A DNA stretch of 37,008 nucleotides, taken from contig JAHDCC010000025.1 of assembly GCA_020630065.1 (NCBI GenBank), positions 9,000 to 46,007 of the forward strand, read 5' to 3'. The notes beneath the pieces are model-generated. The model was not told where the DNA came from. It saw only the letters and a program-made list of their open reading frames with translations, and did not search any database. A program made the translations under genes and the position numbers. How positions within the stretch are numbered: the first letter of the stretch is position 1; each line of letters starts with the position of its first letter. This DNA comes from Acidimicrobiales bacterium. Its GTDB lineage: Bacteria; Actinomycetota; Acidimicrobiia; Acidimicrobiales; SZUA-35. Below are positions 8,665-15,946 of this stretch, in pieces.

Positions 8665-8805
8665 AGCCGCTCCCAGACAAAAAGGCCAATTATGACCGTT
8701 GTCACATTCCAGTGTTTTCGGGGTTCTTCAAAAATTGTCACATGAATTTGGTTTCCCTCATTCGAGAATGTGCGTAAGTGCGTCATCTGGTCTACAGTTT
8801 GGCGG
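8665..8805. promoter_or_regulatory. Divergent glgC/glgB control region with paired 9-bp repeats
   Basis: The 141 bp between the two starts hold TTGTCACAT twice, at 8699-8707 and 8735-8743, in the same orientation and 36 bp apart. On the minus strand CATAAT (8694-8689) is a good glgC -10 box, without a clear -35. On the plus strand TACAGT (8793-8798) ends 7 nt before the glgB ATG, which suggests a leaderless glgB transcript. The repeats could be sites for a shared regulator; that is inference. Confidence 0.45.
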
Positions 8806-10653
8806 ATGAGGATCACCGATGAAGACCGTCGAAAATTCAGCTCCGGCGACCACGTCGACCTAGGTGATCTACTCGGCGCCCACTTAACCGACGACGGTGT
8901 CTGGTTTGCGGTTTGGGCCCCAAACGCTGACCAAGTCTCGGTGATCGGTGACTGGAACGGCTGGACCGACGGCTTAACAACACTCCACCCTGATCATTCC
9001 GGAATTTGGCACGGCACCTTCCCAGAACCCGAAGTTGGACACCGCTACAAATACAAGATCCGAAACGGCACCACCAACACCGAAGTGGACAAAGCTGACC
9101 CGGTTGCGTTCTCGGCCGAAGAAGCACCCAACACCTCTTCGGTCATCACCGACCTCACCTACGAATGGTCAGACCAAACCTGGATGTCTAATCGACACGA
9201 CCAGGCAAACCTTCAAAAACCGATCTCGATCTACGAACTGCATTTAGGCTCGTGGCGATACGAACCCGGCGGCTACCGGGCACTCGCGGAACAGCTTGCC
9301 GACTACCTCGACGAAACCCAGTTCACCCACGTCGAATTTCTACCCGTAATGGAACACCCGTTCTACCCGTCGTGGGGGTATCAAACCCTCGGCTACTTCG
9401 CTCCGACCGCCCGGTACGGCAGCCCCCAAGATTTTAAGTTCATGATCGACCTGCTTCACCAACGCGGGTTTGGGGTCATCCTCGATTGGGTTCCGTCGCA
9501 TTTCCCCGTCGACTCCCATGGTCTGGCCCAGTTCGATGGCACCCATCTGTTCGAACATGCCGACGAACGCCTCGGGTTTCACCCGGACTGGAAGAGCAGC
9601 ATCTTTAACTACGACCGCCACGAGGTTCGAAGCTTCCTGATGTCGAGTGCCATGTGGTGGCTCGACGAATACCACGCCGACGGCATCCGAGTCGACGCTG
9701 TCGCTTCCATGTTGTATCGAGACTATTCCCGCAAAAGCGACGAATGGATTCCCAACAAATACGGTGGCCGAGAAAATCTTGGCGCCGTTCAGCTCCTCCG
9801 CCAACTAAACCAGTCGGTCTATAACCGCCACCCCGATATTCATATGATCGCGGAAGAATCAACAGCGTGGCCTGGGGTTTCTCGCCCAACCGAAACCGGC
9901 GGTTTGGGTTTCGGCATGAAATGGGACATGGGCTGGATGCATGACACGCTCAAATATTTGGAACGAGACCCCATCCACCGACAATACCATCACGACGAAA
10001 TCACGTTCCGAATGTTGTACGCCTTCAACGAAAATTTCGTGCTTCCGCTTTCTCACGACGAAGTAGTTCACGGCAAAGGTTCCTTGATCGACAAAATGCC
10101 AGGCGACCGTTGGCAACAGCTAGCAAACCTGCGTTTGCTCTACGGATATCAATGGGCTGTTCCTGGCAAAAAACTACTTTTCATGGGCTGCGAGTTTGCG
10201 GTGCCTGATGAATGGGACCACACCCAAGAGCTGCGATGGGACCTGCTCCAATACGACGAACACAAAGGTGTGCAACTCCTCATAGGAGACCTGAACCGAC
10301 TCATTCGAGATGAGGCTTCGCTCTACGCCGCAGATTTCTCGGCCAAAAACTTTTCGTGGAACGTAACCGACAGCACCAACAATGTGTTGGTGTTCTCCCG
10401 TCGAGTTGACGGACACCGTCCGATACTGGTGGCGATCAACTTCGCTCCGGTTGCCCTTCACGACTACCGGATCGGCGTCGACGATGCCGGAACCTGGACA
10501 GAGCTTTTGTCGACCGACAACAAACGGTACGGGGGCTCTGGCGTGTCAAACCCTACGTCGATTACGACCGACCCGGAAGGCCAACACGGGCGGGCCAACT
10601 CAATATCGTTGTCACTGCCGCCTTTAGGGGTCGCATTCTTTGGACTAACGTAG
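8806..10653 (+). CDS. glgB: 1,4-alpha-glucan branching enzyme
   Basis: GlgB cuts alpha-1,4 chains and rejoins them as alpha-1,6 branches. The 615-residue protein has a CBM48 domain (VWFAVWAPNADQVSVIGDWNGW, about residues 35-60). The GH13 barrel has nucleophile D297 in DGIRVDAVASM, acid/base E350 in MIAEEST and D418 in LPLSHDEVVHGKGSL. The signature LLFMGCEFA and a C-terminal beta domain follow. ATG 8806 is preferred to the GTG at 8770 because the family start fits and a TAnnnT hexamer lies at leaderless distance; no Shine-Dalgarno is present. At about 615 residues it lacks the extra N-terminal N1 module found in longer GlgB proteins. Confidence 0.95.
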   Translation: MRITDEDRRKFSSGDHVDLGDLLGAHLTDDGVWFAVWAPNADQVSVIGDWNGWTDGLTTLHPDHSGIWHGTFPEPEVGHRYKYKIRNGTTNTEVDKADPVAFSAEEAPNTSSVITDLTYEWSDQTWMSNRHDQANLQKPISIYELHLGSWRYEPGGYRALAEQLADYLDETQFTHVEFLPVMEHPFYPSWGYQTLGYFAPTARYGSPQDFKFMIDLLHQRGFGVILDWVPSHFPVDSHGLAQFDGTHLFEHADERLGFHPDWKSSIFNYDRHEVRSFLMSSAMWWLDEYHADGIRVDAVASMLYRDYSRKSDEWIPNKYGGRENLGAVQLLRQLNQSVYNRHPDIHMIAEESTAWPGVSRPTETGGLGFGMKWDMGWMHDTLKYLERDPIHRQYHHDEITFRMLYAFNENFVLPLSHDEVVHGKGSLIDKMPGDRWQQLANLRLLYGYQWAVPGKKLLFMGCEFAVPDEWDHTQELRWDLLQYDEHKGVQLLIGDLNRLIRDEASLYAADFSAKNFSWNVTDSTNNVLVFSRRVDGHRPILVAINFAPVALHDYRIGVDDAGTWTELLSTDNKRYGGSGVSNPTSITTDPEGQHGRANSISLSLPPLGVAFFGLT

Positions 10654-10704
10654 GAACGCTACAGACTAATGGCATCCAACGCCACAGTCGGGCAACTGCG
10701 GTGT

Positions 10705-10763
10705 TTGACATTTACTAGAGTCACATCGAAATTCAAGATAACGAAGCCGACTCACGATATTGT
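10705..10763 (+). promoter_or_regulatory. Candidate promoter elements before the GH13 glucosidase gene
   Basis: A consensus TTGACA stands at 10705-10710, with GAAATT 17 bp downstream (10728-10733), a weak -10. Separately, TATTGT (10758-10763) ends 7 nt before the second of two adjacent ATGs (10770), which would give a leaderless transcript. The two models are alternatives and the sequence does not decide between them. Confidence 0.35.
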
Positions 10764-10766
10764 CCT

Positions 10767-12410
10767 ATGATGAGCCTAAACACCGAACCAACGCCCTGGT
10801 GGCGAAACGCCGTCGTCTACCAGGTCTATGTTCGCTCGTTCGCAGACGGCAACGGCGACGGCATCGGCGACATAGCGGGTCTTAGATCTCGACTCGACTA
10901 TTTGAACGACCTTGGCGTAGACGCCATCTGGATCAACCCGTGGTACAAATCGCCACTGGCCGACGGCGGCTATGACGTGTCCGACTACCGGCAAATCGAA
11001 CCTCGATACGGGTCGATCGAAGAAGCCCAAGCCCTTATCAGCGAAGCCAACGAACTCGGGATCCGGGTCATCGTCGACATGGTTCCGAACCACACCTCAG
11101 AGGAACACAAATGGTTCCAAGAGGCCAAAGATTCCCCCATTGGTCATCCGAGCCGTAGCCGATACCACATCAGACCAGGCCAAGGTAAAGACGGTTCGGA
11201 ACCTCCAACCGACTGGTCAAGTATCTTCGGAGGCCCAGCCTGGAGCCGGCTCCCAGACGGCGAATGGTATCTGCATATTTTTGCTCCCGAACAGCCGGAC
11301 CTCAACTGGGAACATCCTGAAGTTCTTGAAGAGTTCGAATCTGTTTTACGGTTCTGGCTCGACTTAGATGTCGACGGTTTCCGCATAGACGTTGCCCACG
11401 GCATGATTAAAGACCCCGAGTTTCCGGATATCGGGGATCAGGACCACGATCTTTTAAGTTCGTCTCGGATGGCTGACCATCCCTTTTGGGACCGCGACGG
11501 CATTCATGAGATCGTCCGGGCGTGGCGTAAGGTTCTCGACGAGTACGGCGAAGACCGGATGATGGTAGCCGAAGCCTGGGTGCCTCGTGATCGACTTCCC
11601 CTCTATTTACGACCAGACGAGTATCACCAGTCGTTTAACTTCGACCTGCTCGCCGCCCCGTGGGATGCAGGCACCTTCGCTGACGTGATAGCGAACGCTT
11701 CAGCTGCGGCTGCGTCAGTCGGATCAAGTCCGACTTGGGTGCTATCGAATCACGACATTATGCGCGAAGCTACACGATACGGCTTGAGCGACGACGCCGA
11801 CTGGCGTACGTGGCCGGTCACAGGACCGGTAAACAAGCTCAACGCAGAACTTGGTGTTCAACGAGCTCGAGCCGCCGCGTTGATCCTGCTCGGCTTGCCC
11901 GGCTCGTCCTACATCTACCAAGGCGAAGAGCTTGGGTTGCCGGAAGTGTGGGATCTTCCAGCCGAAGTGTTGGACGACCCGGTTTGGGAACGTTCTAACG
12001 GGGAACAAAAAGGGCGCGACGGATGCCGCGTACCGTTGCCATGGACGGCTGACGGGCCATCGTATGGTTTCGGGGCCGGGTCTGCATGGCTGCCTCAGCC
12101 AGACGAATGGGCGAAATTAGCGGCCAGTGTGCAAGCCGTCGACGACGGTTCGATGCTCAACCTCTTTCGGGAAACGATCAAGTTACGCAAGCAGTGGGCT
12201 ACCGCGGATGAAACCATCACGGTTGGTTTAGTGGATCGCAGCGGAAGGCTAACGTATGCCCGAGGCAGCGGGCTGGTTTGTGTCGCCAACATGGGTACGA
12301 AACCGGTCAAGCTACCGGAACATAAACGAGTTCTTATCCAAAGCGAAACCGATGCCGTCATGGCTGGCAGACTTGTACCGAACTGCGCCGTCTGGTTAGA
12401 CGTCAGCTAG
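10767..12410 (+). CDS. GH13 alpha-glucosidase / oligo-1,6-glucosidase
   Basis: The 547-residue enzyme has the family start PWWRNAVVYQVYVRSFADGNGDGIGD, which carries the calcium-site Asp-rich loop, then LGVDAIWINPWYKSP. The GH13 catalytic residues are D208 in DGFRIDVAHGM, E269 in MMVAEAWVP and D330 in LSNHD. YQGEELGLPE follows. Close relatives release glucose from the ends of malto- or isomalto-oligosaccharides, which would fit trimming of GlgX products. Trehalose or sucrose hydrolysis cannot be excluded. ATG 10767 is followed directly by ATG 10770; no ribosome binding site is visible. The stop codon overlaps the end of the broken ytoQ gene on the other strand. Confidence 0.88.
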   Translation: MMSLNTEPTPWWRNAVVYQVYVRSFADGNGDGIGDIAGLRSRLDYLNDLGVDAIWINPWYKSPLADGGYDVSDYRQIEPRYGSIEEAQALISEANELGIRVIVDMVPNHTSEEHKWFQEAKDSPIGHPSRSRYHIRPGQGKDGSEPPTDWSSIFGGPAWSRLPDGEWYLHIFAPEQPDLNWEHPEVLEEFESVLRFWLDLDVDGFRIDVAHGMIKDPEFPDIGDQDHDLLSSSRMADHPFWDRDGIHEIVRAWRKVLDEYGEDRMMVAEAWVPRDRLPLYLRPDEYHQSFNFDLLAAPWDAGTFADVIANASAAAASVGSSPTWVLSNHDIMREATRYGLSDDADWRTWPVTGPVNKLNAELGVQRARAAALILLGLPGSSYIYQGEELGLPEVWDLPAEVLDDPVWERSNGEQKGRDGCRVPLPWTADGPSYGFGAGSAWLPQPDEWAKLAASVQAVDDGSMLNLFRETIKLRKQWATADETITVGLVDRSGRLTYARGSGLVCVANMGTKPVKLPEHKRVLIQSETDAVMAGRLVPNCAVWLDVS

Positions 12411-12594
12411 TTCTCGGTTATGCAGGCCAAGAGTTCAACTACCTGGTCGGGTTCTTGAGCCCACGCCATAGCGGCGGCGTCTACTTCTTTCAACGGATGA
12501 ACGATGTCTGCGTCGTGCAACGTGATGTACGGTGTCGCTGTAGCGGCGCAATAACCGGCGTCGAGATAGGCAGACTCTTTTCGGCGCAACCGTC
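12407..12594 (-). pseudogene. ytoQ: 3' fragment of an interrupted ytoQ-like gene
   Basis: The reading frame ending at 12407 encodes ESAYLDAGYCAATATP, ITLHDADIVHPLKEVDAAA and WAQEPDQVVELLACI. This corresponds to the end of YtoQ-family proteins, relatives of nucleoside deoxyribosyltransferases, where an ...AGYAAALGKPLITLH...HPLKEVDAAA... pattern is typical. It starts immediately beyond the end of the IS3-family remnant. The matching N-terminus (MSKQQSVYLSGEIRIDWRE) lies on the same strand at 13619-13563. About 75 central residues are absent, so the gene cannot make a normal product. The family assignment is from memory of family sequences and was not searched. Confidence 0.75.
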
Positions 12595-12610
12595 TGACGT
12601 GGCCCCGTTT

Positions 12611-13115
12611 TTAGGTCCGGGTGTTTGAGAGTTTCTGTTGGCTGGCGTGGACCCAGTTTAGGGCGTAGCTGGTTGAGATATTTCCGCTGAGGGCCGAGTG
12701 CCGCCGGTTGTGACTGTTATCGTTTCTCTGGTCTTCGGTTAATACCTGAGCTTCGAGGAGCGAGTCGAAGTACCATGCGTTGAAATGTTCGTCTCGGAGT
12801 TTCCCGTTGAACGACTCAATCCAAGCGTTCCACGAGGGCGAACCCGGATCGATAAATTTCGGTGCCGCTAGTATGACACCAATCAGCAACGGCGTGGGCA
12901 ACAAATTCTAGGCCATTATCAAACCTGACGAAATCGGGAACCCTACCACGTTCGTGTGCGACCTGGTCGAGTGTTTGAACGACGTCGCCTGCCGAGACTC
13001 GGAGTCCTTCATCGAACCAGAGACGACGAACCCGTTTACGCTTCACCCGCCAACCGCTTCACCACAGCTCAGCAACGACCTCGCCAGCACCCCCAGCGAG
13101 GTCGTTGTCTCGCGA
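12611..13115 (-). pseudogene. Degenerate IS3-family orfB (transposase catalytic part)
   Basis: Pieces of the catalytic subunit are spread over two frames. They read RVRRLWFDEGLRV, then directly SAGDVVQTLDQVAHERG and FVRFDNGLEFVAHAVADWC in one frame (up to about 12855). They continue as FIDPGSPSWNAWIESFNGKLRDEHFN in a shifted frame to the stop at 12611. The second Asp (FDNG) and the catalytic Glu (WIESFNG) are still readable. The region with the first Asp is missing in a deletion of roughly 100 residues between EGLRV and SAGDV. It cannot encode an active enzyme. Confidence 0.75.
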
Positions 13116-13245
13116 ACTGACATAACCATTCCCATAACCTAGTTGCTTCGTCAAAGACCTGACTGGTGCCGACACGTCAAACGATTGATGCTCAACACAT
13201 TGCAGGCGTTTCGTTGCGATACCCCAAACTCATCAACCACCGTTT

Positions 13246-13563
13246 TCACGACTGGCGTTGACCGTTCAGGCATGCACACACGGGAACCATTCTTTTCTCG
13301 ACCACCTGTTTCAACATAGCCTTACCCAACTCGGCCTTAGCAAGAAGCTTCTTGAGTTGTTCATTCTCAGATCTCAGCAAGCGAAACTCTTTCGCATCGT
13401 CAGCCGACATGTTGCCATACCAGTTCAACCAGCGATGCCACATCGGTTCCGAAATCTGAAGCTGACGACAAACCTCCGCAACGTCAAAACCTTCAGCAAG
13501 CAGTTTCCGACCGTCAGCGATCTTACGGATAATCTGTTTGGGTGTGTGTTTACGTCGCTTACT
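13246..13563 (-). pseudogene. IS3-family orfA (DNA-binding part), start lost
   Basis: The frame reads SKRRKHTPKQIIRKIADGRK, then FDVAEVCRQLQISEPMWHRWLNWYG (helix-turn-helix) and FRLLRSENEQLKKLLAKAELG (leucine-zipper-like), ending at 13246. This is the usual orfA layout. The frame stays open upstream to 13638, but those codons belong to the ytoQ 5' end read in another frame. The native start codon appears to have been lost at the junction near 13563. Confidence 0.75.
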
Positions 13564-13619
13564 TCTCGCCAATCGATGCGGATTTCCCCTGAAAGATATA
13601 CAGACTGTTGTTTGCTCAT
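13563..13619 (-). pseudogene. ytoQ: 5' fragment of the interrupted ytoQ-like gene
   Basis: From the ATG at 13619 the minus strand encodes MSKQQSVYLSGEIRIDWRE. This matches the start of YtoQ proteins (VYLAGEIHSNWREE-like) before it runs into the IS remnant, after which the frame is foreign. With the fragment at 12407-12594 it forms one gene in the right order and orientation. Confidence 0.7.
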
Positions 13620-13633
13620 AGTTTGCCTCTCGC

Positions 13634-13653
13634 ACCAAACAGGGGGCAGCCCC
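13634..13653 (-). repeat. Third copy of an IS3-type terminal repeat (solo end)
   Basis: ACCAAACAGGGGGCAGCCCC matches 17 of 20 bases with the right terminal repeat of the IS element at 14325-15222 (its 15203-15222) and has the same orientation. No element body is attached: the ytoQ start lies 15 bp away. It is probably the footprint of a lost or rearranged copy. Confidence 0.5.
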
Positions 13654-13730
13654 TGGTCTTAATGGAACATTCTCCAGTTGTAAAGTTTTCTTAAACTACG
13701 TTTCAAACCACAATTCATCTTATGCATGCT

Positions 13731-13749
13731 TGTTCATACACAATGAACA
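13731..13749 (+). promoter_or_regulatory. Inverted repeat upstream of the secreted protein gene
   Basis: TGTTCAT-ACACA-ATGAACA is a perfect 7-bp inverted repeat ending 22 nt before the GTG start. It could be an operator or an mRNA hairpin near the ribosome binding site. The symmetry is seen; the role is inferred. Confidence 0.4.
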
Positions 13750-13771
13750 CAGATTCACGAAAGGCGGGAAA

Positions 13772-14221
13772 GTGAAGAAAATTATAGCAAGTCTGGTTTT
13801 GACGCTCGTTTTTGGAGGGCTGTTTAGCGTCGCACCTTCTGGAAGTATTGCAGGCCCTGCGCCTGCAGAAGCTTCCACTTGTCTGTGGTACAAGGCAAAA
13901 TGGGGCACCAAAACAAATACAGGATGGCAGGCGTATTCAAACTACGTCGTTGAGAGTTCAGGAGGCGGTAAAAACTTCTACGCAGTAAAACGAAAAGAAA
14001 CCCAACGAAAAACCTCATACCAGCGGGTACAAGTTCCTTGTGGACAAAACACGCAGAAACACTACTCCGTGAAAACTTACAGCGATCGGTACCGACACTG
14101 TACCTACACGTACGTACCTCCTAAGGCACCTACGACAAGCTGCACGGGCTGGACTTACGTTTGGAGCGCAGGCGGCCCTACCTACACATACCTCTATTCA
14201 ACCTATGGCCCTAACTACTAA
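13772..14221 (+). CDS. Small secreted Tyr-rich, Cys-containing protein of unknown family
   Basis: GTG 13772 is chosen because AAGG lies 7 nt upstream and the product then begins with a clean signal peptide (VKKIIASLVLTLVFGGLFSV), with a likely cleavage after AEA near residue 36. An ATG at 13730 in the same frame would put 14 polar residues in front of it. The mature part is about 113 residues, basic and rich in Tyr, Thr and Lys. It has four cysteines (TCLW, PCGQ, HCTY, SCTG) that could form two disulfides. No family is recognised. It lies between two IS remnants and is followed by a tandem repeat and a long hairpin. Its product is more lysine- and tyrosine-rich than its neighbours, which would fit horizontally acquired cargo. 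Confidence 0.65.
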   Translation: MKKIIASLVLTLVFGGLFSVAPSGSIAGPAPAEASTCLWYKAKWGTKTNTGWQAYSNYVVESSGGGKNFYAVKRKETQRKTSYQRVQVPCGQNTQKHYSVKTYSDRYRHCTYTYVPPKAPTTSCTGWTYVWSAGGPTYTYLYSTYGPNY

Positions 14222-14230
14222 TAAAGCACG

Positions 14231-14272
14231 GTTGCAGGTCAAACCGTAAGAGTTGCAGGTCAAACCGTAAGA
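14231..14272 (+). repeat. 21-bp direct tandem repeat, two copies
   Basis: The 21 bases at 14231-14251 (starting GTTGCAGGTC, ending CCGTAAGA) are repeated exactly at 14252-14272. They lie just after the stop codon of the secreted protein gene; the second copy runs 2 nt into the left arm of the following hairpin. Confidence 0.85.
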
Positions 14273-14308
14273 GAGGTACCTGCTCGAGTCCTCGGGCAGG
14301 TACCTCTC
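14271..14308. terminator. Long perfect hairpin after the secreted protein gene
   Basis: GAGAGGTACCTGC (14271-14283) pairs perfectly with GCAGGTACCTCTC (14296-14308). TCGAG/CTCGG inside can extend the stem to 16-18 bp. It is stable enough to stop transcription, but no T run follows, so it may instead be an RNA-stabilising or mobile-element hairpin. Confidence 0.5.
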
Positions 14309-14380
14309 ACTGTATTGCTCGAACGGGGCTGCCCTTGGTTTGGTTGACTCTTCTAAATAAATTAGGAGAATACAGATTAC

Positions 14381-14678
14381 GGGAAAAGATATCCGAAAGA
14401 GTTCCGTGCTGATGTCGTGGCGGTTGCCCGCCAGGGCGACCTGTCTTTGAAACAGGTCGCCAAAGATTTAGGGGTGTCACAAACGTCGTGACAAACTGGA
14501 TCCGCCAGGCCGATATCGATGAAGGCCGCAAGGACGGGGTCACGTCCGCTGAGGTTGAGGAAATGCGGGCGTTGAAGAAACGAAACCGGGTGCACACAAG
14601 GGTTTTACCGTTGGAAAAACAAGCCGTGCTCTGAACGTAACCACGCTGATGCTGTCACCATCAACCAAATCGTTCAAA
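14381..14678 (+). pseudogene. IS3-family orfA and start of orfB, broken
   Basis: The frame at 14381 reads GKRYPKEFRADVVAVARQGD and LSLKQVAKDLGVSQTS, then a stop. A one-base deletion near 14488 shifts the continuation (VTNWIRQADIDEGRKDGVTS, then RALKKRNRV, ending about 14592) to another frame. From 14600 a further piece, GFYRWKNKPCSERNHADAV, belongs to the N-terminal part of orfB, joined directly without the sequence that normally lies between. No start codon is evident for orfA. Confidence 0.75.
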
Positions 14679-15182
14679 CGAAACTTCACCACTGGCGACC
14701 CGAACCGGGTTTGGGTAGGCGACATCACCGAACACCCAACCGGCGAGGGGAAACTGTACATATGTTCGTTTAAAGACCTGTGGTCCAATCGGCTCGTTGG
14801 TTACTCGATCGGTGACCGGATGACAGCCGACCTGGCGGTCGCAGCGCTCCAAAACACCGTCACGCAACGGCCAAGCCATCAAAGTGTGATAGTACACACC
14901 GACCGCGGCGGCCAGTTCCGTTCCGACGATTTTCAGCAGAAAGTCGCCGAACACAAACTTCAGGGTTCGATGGGAAAAGTCGGCACCGCGGCCGATAACG
15001 CCGCGGCCGAGTCGTTCTTCTCCCTGTTGCAACTTAACGTGTTGAACCGGCAACGCTGGGACACCAGAGATGAGCTACGCTCGGCGATCGTGTATTGGAT
15101 CGAAGCCGTCTATCACCGACGCCGCCGACAGCGACGACTCGGGAAACGAACACCAGTACAATACGAACAACAAGCCGCCTAG
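14649..15182 (+). pseudogene. Truncated IS3-family orfB with complete DDE domain
   Basis: The open frame of 177 codons carries the retroviral-type integrase core: first Asp in VWVGDITEHPTG, second Asp in VIVHTDRGGQF and the Glu in AAAESFFSLL, then YHRRRRQRRLGKRTPVQYE. All three catalytic residues are present. The roughly 100 residues that should precede the core are mostly deleted, and the apparent ATG at 14649 (MLSPSTKSFKRN) is out of the ancestral frame. Confidence 0.8.
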
Positions 15183-15222
15183 CAATTCAAACCAACGAGT
15201 CAACCAAACTAGGGGCAGGCCC

Positions 15223-15563
15223 AACCTCGTAAACTCAGTTCGTTATCTGAGCGCTGTCGCCCTACTACGTATCTTCAGAATCACAGCACCAACCAAGACC
15301 GCCAATCCGCTAGCTCCGAAGATCACCAATTCAACTTCTGGTGAGCGTCAGCTGACCGCTGAATCCTCGTCTTCTTCGCCTCCCCGGCTGATATCAGCTA
15401 GTGAATCCAGCCCATATTTCAAAGGTCGATGTTTCCCACAGAATCCTTGGGAACGGAAGAATCTTCTCAAACAAAACCGAGGTTGACGCACTACCTAAAC
15501 TTCGCCGGCCATGGGCCGAAAGGTTCAGGACCACCTATGCCCTGATTCCCATGGAGAAAAAAG
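15223..15563. other. Gene-free stretch with a weak hydrophobic-tail remnant
   Basis: No convincing gene is seen in these 341 bp. On the minus strand the 34 codons at 15347-15243 encode RSPEVELVIFGASGLAVLVGA and a basic end, resembling a C-terminal membrane anchor, but a stop lies directly upstream, so it is at most a decayed gene end next to the IS. The far end holds GGAG at 15553-15556, the ribosome binding site of the next gene. Confidence 0.4.
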
Positions 15564-15944
15564 ATGGCGAAAACATCAAGCCAAACAGAAACCCGCCAAA
15601 CAAAGCGATCTTCCCCCAAAAAAGCTGCCACGGCTACTGAGGCGGCAGCGTCATTCGCCGAAGGCGACCTAGGTAAGATCCAATCGATCCTGTTCGGGGA
15701 GCAAAGCCACAAGTTCGAGACTCAGCTTACGGAAATGACCGCCCGGTTCGATCGGCTTATCAACCAAACAAATAGCGAGTTCACCGCTCGTATCAATGCG
15801 CTCGAGGCCGAACATCAACAACGACTTAACGCCCTCAACCAGGACCTAAACGACAAAGCTTCCGCACTCGACGCTGCGAAACTCGACAGTAAGGCTGCTG
15901 GGCAGATACTTGCCGCCGCAGCCGAAAAAATAACTAAAAGCTAG
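15564..15944 (+). CDS. Coiled-coil protein, first gene of the GTPase cassette
   Basis: The 126-residue protein has a basic, Ser/Thr/Lys-rich N-terminus (residues 1-22). Then comes GDLGKIQSILFGEQSHKFETQL (about 34-55), a pattern I associate with small proteins encoded beside bacterial Rab-like GTPases, and a long coiled coil (about 45-110). There is no membrane segment or signal peptide. GGAG lies 7 nt before the ATG, and the next gene starts 2 nt after the stop, so the three genes form a tight operon. It may act as a scaffold or partner for the membrane protein and GTPase; that is inferred from linkage only. Confidence 0.7.
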   Translation: MAKTSSQTETRQTKRSSPKKAATATEAAASFAEGDLGKIQSILFGEQSHKFETQLTEMTARFDRLINQTNSEFTARINALEAEHQQRLNALNQDLNDKASALDAAKLDSKAAGQILAAAAEKITKS

Positions 15945-15946
15945 TA

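Larger units (their letters stand above)
12595..13563 (-). mobile_element. IS3-family insertion sequence remnant inside ytoQ
   Basis: The remnant of about 970 bp is read on the minus strand. It contains an IS3-type orfA that is nearly whole but lacks a start codon, and orfB broken by stops, a frameshift and an internal deletion. The right end is probably 12595, where the plus strand reads TGACGTGGCCCC going inward. No matching left-end repeat is found near 13563; the orfA sequence instead runs straight into ytoQ codons. This points to a deletion that removed the left end together with the middle of ytoQ. Confidence 0.8.
14325..15222 (+). mobile_element. Internally deleted IS3-family element with intact ends
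   Basis: The left terminal repeat (14325-14350, GGGGCTGCCC... GGTTGACTC) and the right one (15197-15222) match inversely at 23 of 26 positions. AAC flanks both sides (14322-14324 and 15223-15225), the 3-bp target duplication expected of IS3-family transposition. At 898 bp the element is shorter than the roughly 1.2-1.3 kb usual for the family. orfA has a frameshift and pieces around the orfA/orfB junction are deleted, while the catalytic half of orfB is open. It could be moved only by a transposase supplied in trans. Confidence 0.88.

Noticed and set aside
13246-13638. Taking the whole 130-codon frame as an intact orfA starting at 13638
   Set aside because: The first 25 codons are ytoQ 5' sequence read in another frame; the true orfA homology starts only at about 13563.
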